From contig JAHIHE010000037.1 of assembly GCA_018899995.1 (NCBI GenBank), positions 1-7,611 on the forward strand: a stretch of DNA of 7,611 bases, read 5' to 3'. Of the stretch, positions 5,205-7,611 are shown piece after piece (position 1 is the stretch's first letter; each line of letters opens with the position of its first letter). Under the pieces are notes generated by a model, which was not told the DNA's origin, did no database searches, and was given only the letters and a program-made list of their open reading frames with translations. The translations under genes were made by a program, and so were the position numbers. This DNA is from Patescibacteria group bacterium. Its GTDB lineage: Bacteria; Patescibacteriota; Minisyncoccia; JAHIHE01.

Positions 5205-5876
5205 ATGAAAATAATAGAATTGGACGGGCATCCGCTTCTTGGCAATGCTTTGACTATATTAAGAAACAAAAAATCAAGTGGGGGCGAATTTAGAAATGCC
5301 GCAAATATTGTCTCAAAATTTCTAGCAATAGAAACGGCAAGGGATATTTTACCTGTCAGAGAGGTTAAAATAGAAACGCTTGTTGGACAAACAACCGGCA
5401 CAGTTATTGACGACAGCAAAAAAATAATTCTTGTTCCGATTCTGCGGTCGGGGCTGGCAATGCTGCCAATGCTTCAAGAAGTGATACCCAATTACGACAT
5501 TGGGTTTGTCGGCCAAAAAAGGGACGAGGCTACGGCAGAGCCAAAAGAATATTACTGCAATATTCCTGTTAATCACGGATCGCCAGATGTATATAGAGTA
5601 GTTATACTTGATCCCATGATTGCAACAGGCGGTTCAGCCGCAGCCACCATAAAATTGCTTGTGGAAAAGTATAAAATTCCTCAGGAGATAATTTATCTTG
5701 TCGCGATTGTCGCGGCCCCGGAGGGATTGGAACTTTTAAGTGAAACTTTTTCGCAAGTTACCGTGCTTATTGCGGCCAGAGATGAAAGATTGAATGCCAA
5801 AAAATTTATTGTTCCGGGTTTCGGAGATTTCGGAGATAGATTTTTTGGTTCAGAAAAACCAAAAGAGGTGATATGA
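5205..5876 (+). CDS. upp: Uracil phosphoribosyltransferase
   Basis: A cytosolic enzyme that joins uracil and PRPP to give UMP and pyrophosphate (pyrimidine salvage). The 223-residue protein is slightly longer than the usual 208-210. The type I PRTase PRPP loop VVILDPMIATGGS is at residues 132-144 and matches the UPRTase form. VPILRSGLAM (77-86) and QKRDEATAEP (104-113) are family blocks. The uracil-binding IVPGFGDFGDRFFGS is at 202-216 and is intact, so it is probably active. Loops near 22-30 and 158-163 and a C-terminal EKPKEVI tail account for the extra length. The start at 5205 is chosen from SD geometry. Its stop (5874-5876) is one base before the ATG of the radical-SAM-like gene, so the two are tightly coupled. 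This suggests a role in that pathway beyond general salvage, which is an inference. Specificity for a modified pyrimidine cannot be excluded. Confidence 0.9.
   Translation: MKIIELDGHPLLGNALTILRNKKSSGGEFRNAANIVSKFLAIETARDILPVREVKIETLVGQTTGTVIDDSKKIILVPILRSGLAMLPMLQEVIPNYDIGFVGQKRDEATAEPKEYYCNIPVNHGSPDVYRVVILDPMIATGGSAAATIKLLVEKYKIPQEIIYLVAIVAAPEGLELLSETFSQVTVLIAARDERLNAKKFIVPGFGDFGDRFFGSEKPKEVI
5863..5872 (+). promoter_or_regulatory. SD of the radical-SAM-like gene inside the upp end
   Basis: AAGAGGTGAT lies within the last codons of the phosphoribosyltransferase gene, 5 bases before ATG 5878. With a one-base gap between stop and start, translation of the two genes is probably coupled. Confidence 0.6.
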
Positions 5877-5877
5877 A

Positions 5878-7086
5878 ATGAAACAAATCAGAAAATTCTC
5901 AAAAGCAGAACTTGAAAAAGCAGGAATTCCAAAAAATGTGCAAATGGTTGTAAGCAAGAAATGTCAATTGGCAACTAGGGGTGGCTACTGTAATGTCCCC
6001 CGTGGTGGCGAAACGCTGGAATTGATAGAATACGATATAGGAGATGTCTTAAGTATAATAGATATATTTTCGGCACTGAGGTTGGAAATAAAAGTTCTTG
6101 GCGGGAACATCTCTGATAATCGTCCAGCGTTTATGGCAATTATTGATCGCATGAATAAGCGCGATGTGAACTACGCCATAACAGACAATGCCATAAATAG
6201 AGCAACAATAATGGAAGCAATAGACAGGTACGGAGTAAAAGGATTTGTCTTCAGTCTTGATAGCCTGAAAAGCCAGCCTAAGTTTGGGCATTTACCCGGA
6301 AAGGATTTGGGTGGATGCTCTACAATAAAATCAAAGGCGGCGCTGGAACTCATACCTGAAATCCGCGACTCTGTGGATTATCTCGCAGTAAATACCATAA
6401 TCCATGCTATCAACCTTGAGCAAATCGTTCCGATTGTGAAGTATTGCACAGAAGAACTTGCTGGTACAATCGTGAACCTCTGTCCGATCATCTGCGGATC
6501 GTTGCCGGGCGAACATGAGAAAAATCTGTATATTTTCCGAGTACCGACAGAAACAGTGCTGTCTTATGTACTGCAGGAAAAGCACAAGACAAGATTTGCC
6601 CAACTTATGGACGAACTTATTGAGCTAAAAGAATCCGGCTGTACCATAGGCGTGCCAGTTGAGTATCTGGAGTTGCTTAAAGAAAACACTTGCGGCAAAT
6701 TCACTTGGAATTGCGGTGATCTTAAAGAATGTCCGATATTGCGGCTGTTTCCAGACGGAACATTTGGGGTATGCAGTGATCTTGTCGGCAGTGATATGTA
6801 TCGCGCCGGATTGACGCCGTTTAACCTGCTGTCAACAAATGACCATGTTTATACCGAACAAGATAAGCAACGGAATAATAAAGGTGGCGTAATTGGCTTT
6901 ACCGCAAAACTAACCGCGGAAGATCTAGCAAGAAACTTTGCCAAAATAAATGAGGCATGGCTTGCTGATCGAGATCGGTTGTTATGCTGTCAAAAGAGCG
7001 GTTGCGTATGGAGCAATATCTTGATTGCCTGGATTTACCAGCAAAAAGGATACGGCACTTTAAGCGCAACTAAAAAAAATCTATAA
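5878..7086 (+). CDS. Radical-SAM-like protein with atypical CX8C motif and SPASM-like C-terminus
   Basis: A 402-residue protein whose order of motifs resembles a radical SAM (TIM-barrel) enzyme. A first strand VQMVVSKKC ends at C29 and is followed by YC at 37-38. A GGEP-like strand reads VLGGNI (73-78), a TNG-like turn ITDNA (101-105), and a SlD-like strand FVFSLDS (123-129). The normal CX3CX2C is absent: only C29 and C38 are present, spaced CX8C, and the middle Cys position is Gly. A later Cys-rich part has C272, C279, C285, C299 (in PDGTFGVCSD, which resembles SPASM) and C370, C371, C376, fit for auxiliary Fe-S clusters. It would act on a peptide or nucleotide substrate. Its neighbours, tiny Cys-rich ORFs and uracil phosphoribosyltransferase, suggest both kinds. 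It may bind no SAM cluster or a non-canonical one. I know no named family for it, and the fold call is from pattern reading only. Confidence 0.6.
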   Translation: MKQIRKFSKAELEKAGIPKNVQMVVSKKCQLATRGGYCNVPRGGETLELIEYDIGDVLSIIDIFSALRLEIKVLGGNISDNRPAFMAIIDRMNKRDVNYAITDNAINRATIMEAIDRYGVKGFVFSLDSLKSQPKFGHLPGKDLGGCSTIKSKAALELIPEIRDSVDYLAVNTIIHAINLEQIVPIVKYCTEELAGTIVNLCPIICGSLPGEHEKNLYIFRVPTETVLSYVLQEKHKTRFAQLMDELIELKESGCTIGVPVEYLELLKENTCGKFTWNCGDLKECPILRLFPDGTFGVCSDLVGSDMYRAGLTPFNLLSTNDHVYTEQDKQRNNKGGVIGFTAKLTAEDLARNFAKINEAWLADRDRLLCCQKSGCVWSNILIAWIYQQKGYGTLSATKKNL

Positions 7087-7100
7087 AATTAAAAATTCAT

Positions 7101-7131
7101 GAGCGCGTGAAACTTCACCCGCTCTATTTTT
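7101..7131 (+). terminator. Rho-independent terminator of the cassette
   Basis: GAGCGCGTGA (7101-7110) pairs with TCACCCGCTC (7115-7124) with a single C-C mismatch and a 4-nt loop, followed by TATTTTTT. It begins 14 bases after the stop of the radical-SAM-like gene and ends the transcription unit that starts near 4405. Confidence 0.88.
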
Positions 7132-7190
7132 TATCAATTTTATCCGTATAGCGTGATTTTGACGGCCGTTGGAAATGCGATATAAAGGTC

Positions 7191-7219
7191 TTGACTTCTG
7201 CATTTTTGTCTATTATAAT
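7191..7219 (+). promoter_or_regulatory. Near-consensus sigma-70 promoter for the ATPase gene
   Basis: TTGACT (7191-7196) and a perfect TATAAT (7214-7219) are separated by 17 bp. Transcription would begin near 7226, giving a leader of about 40 bases to ATG 7268. It follows the upstream terminator, so the AAA ATPase gene is an independent unit. Confidence 0.82.
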
Positions 7220-7241
7220 ACGGCTATTAGACAAAATTGTC
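7204..7241. promoter_or_regulatory. Operator-like dyad overlapping the -10 box
   Basis: TTTTGTCTA (7204-7212) is an exact inverted copy of TAGACAAAA (7228-7236), bracketing the -10 box and the start region. A second, overlapping half-site pair GACAA-AA-TTGTC is at 7230-7241. Three GACAA/TTGTC half-sites around the -10 look like a repressor binding site. The binding protein is unknown. Confidence 0.5.
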
Positions 7242-7267
7242 ATATTTTATCCAATAACACTATAAAA

Positions 7268-7611
7268 ATGAATAAAAATGAACTTATAAAAATATTAAAT
7301 GACTGGAATTTTTGGCAAAAAGACATAGAAACCGGTATAAAAAGAGATGCTTATCTCAATTCGCTGGAACAGATGCTTCAAAGCGGGCAAATAATGCTTA
7401 TAACCGGAGCCAGACGCAGTGGCAAATCCTTTTTAATGAGGCAATTGGCAAAAAAAATAGTAGAAAGAGGCGCGGATAAAAATCAAATTTTAATCGTGAA
7501 TTTTGAAGATCCGCGATTTGTTGATTTAAATACGGATTTGCTGGATCAGATACTTGAAACATACCAAGAGTTTTTGCGCCCGAAAGAAAAGCCGTATATT
7601 TTTCTTGATGA
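7268..7611 (+). CDS. AAA ATPase, AAA_14/DUF4143 type (5' part only)
   Basis: The first 114 residues of a P-loop ATPase, cut by the window end. Walker A GARRSGKS is at 47-54 and follows GQIMLITG. VNFEDPRF (78-85) is the strand typical of this family, and Walker B begins YIFLD at 110-114 with the next codon starting GA. Members of AAA_14 with a C-terminal DUF4143 domain are large, multicopy families in bacteria and archaea with poorly known roles. The C-terminal domain is not visible here. The start ATG has no SD, and a further ATG-like possibility four codons on is unlikely because the promoter and the family N-terminus fit 7268. Confidence 0.85.
   Translation, partial: MNKNELIKILNDWNFWQKDIETGIKRDAYLNSLEQMLQSGQIMLITGARRSGKSFLMRQLAKKIVERGADKNQILIVNFEDPRFVDLNTDLLDQILETYQEFLRPKEKPYIFLD

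Noticed and set aside
5135..5419. A minus-strand frame of 94 residues over the start of the phosphoribosyltransferase gene.
   Set aside because: It lies opposite a well-conserved enzyme gene and shows no family-like sequence.
1..7611. A CRISPR array or an insertion sequence.
   Set aside because: No regularly spaced direct repeats with unique spacers, and no transposase-like protein or paired terminal repeats were found.

Overview
The window looks like part of a candidate-phyla (Patescibacteria/CPR, Parcubacteria-like) bacterial chromosome. This is an inference, not a proof. It rests on short compact genes in one orientation, AT-rich leaders without Shine-Dalgarno (SD) sites in front of several genes, GC-rich REP-like palindromes between genes and even inside one gene, and TGA used as an ordinary stop. 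The TGA usage argues against the recoded Gracilibacteria/SR1 lineages. All supported genes are on the + strand.

Layout. Positions 1-770 hold the 3' end of an unidentified gene, then one base later a complete MjaI-family type II restriction endonuclease. The upstream fragment may be the cognate methyltransferase, but too little of it is present to say. Positions 771-1105 are a non-coding spacer with strong palindromes that look like dispersed repeats. Positions 1106-4073 hold a 67-residue XRE-type regulator followed after 7 bases by a 918-residue P2-type cation (Ca2+-like) pump. The pump's nucleotide-binding domain carries two in-frame GC-rich palindromic insertions. Positions 4074-4369 are a mosaic of inverted and direct repeats with a probable terminator.

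The most unusual region is 4370-7131. It starts with a promoter-like TTGACA/TAATCT pair and a structured leader. Three tiny ORFs with good SD sites follow, two of them clearly cysteine-rich (38, 59 and 56 residues). Next come one or two weaker tiny ORFs, a complete uracil phosphoribosyltransferase, and a 402-residue radical-SAM-like protein. That protein has an abnormal N-terminal cysteine motif (CX8C instead of CX3CX2C) and a cysteine-rich, SPASM-like C-terminus. A clear intrinsic terminator closes the unit. Every well-supported gene in it has an AAGGAGGTGAT-like SD, unlike the flanking genes, so it may be an acquired cassette. The architecture suggests small Cys-rich peptides modified by a radical-SAM-like enzyme, with a phosphoribosyltransferase as an unexpected partner. 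The product is unknown.

Positions 7191-7611 hold a near-consensus promoter overlapped by an operator-like dyad, then the 5' part of an AAA ATPase of the AAA_14/DUF4143 kind, cut by the window end.
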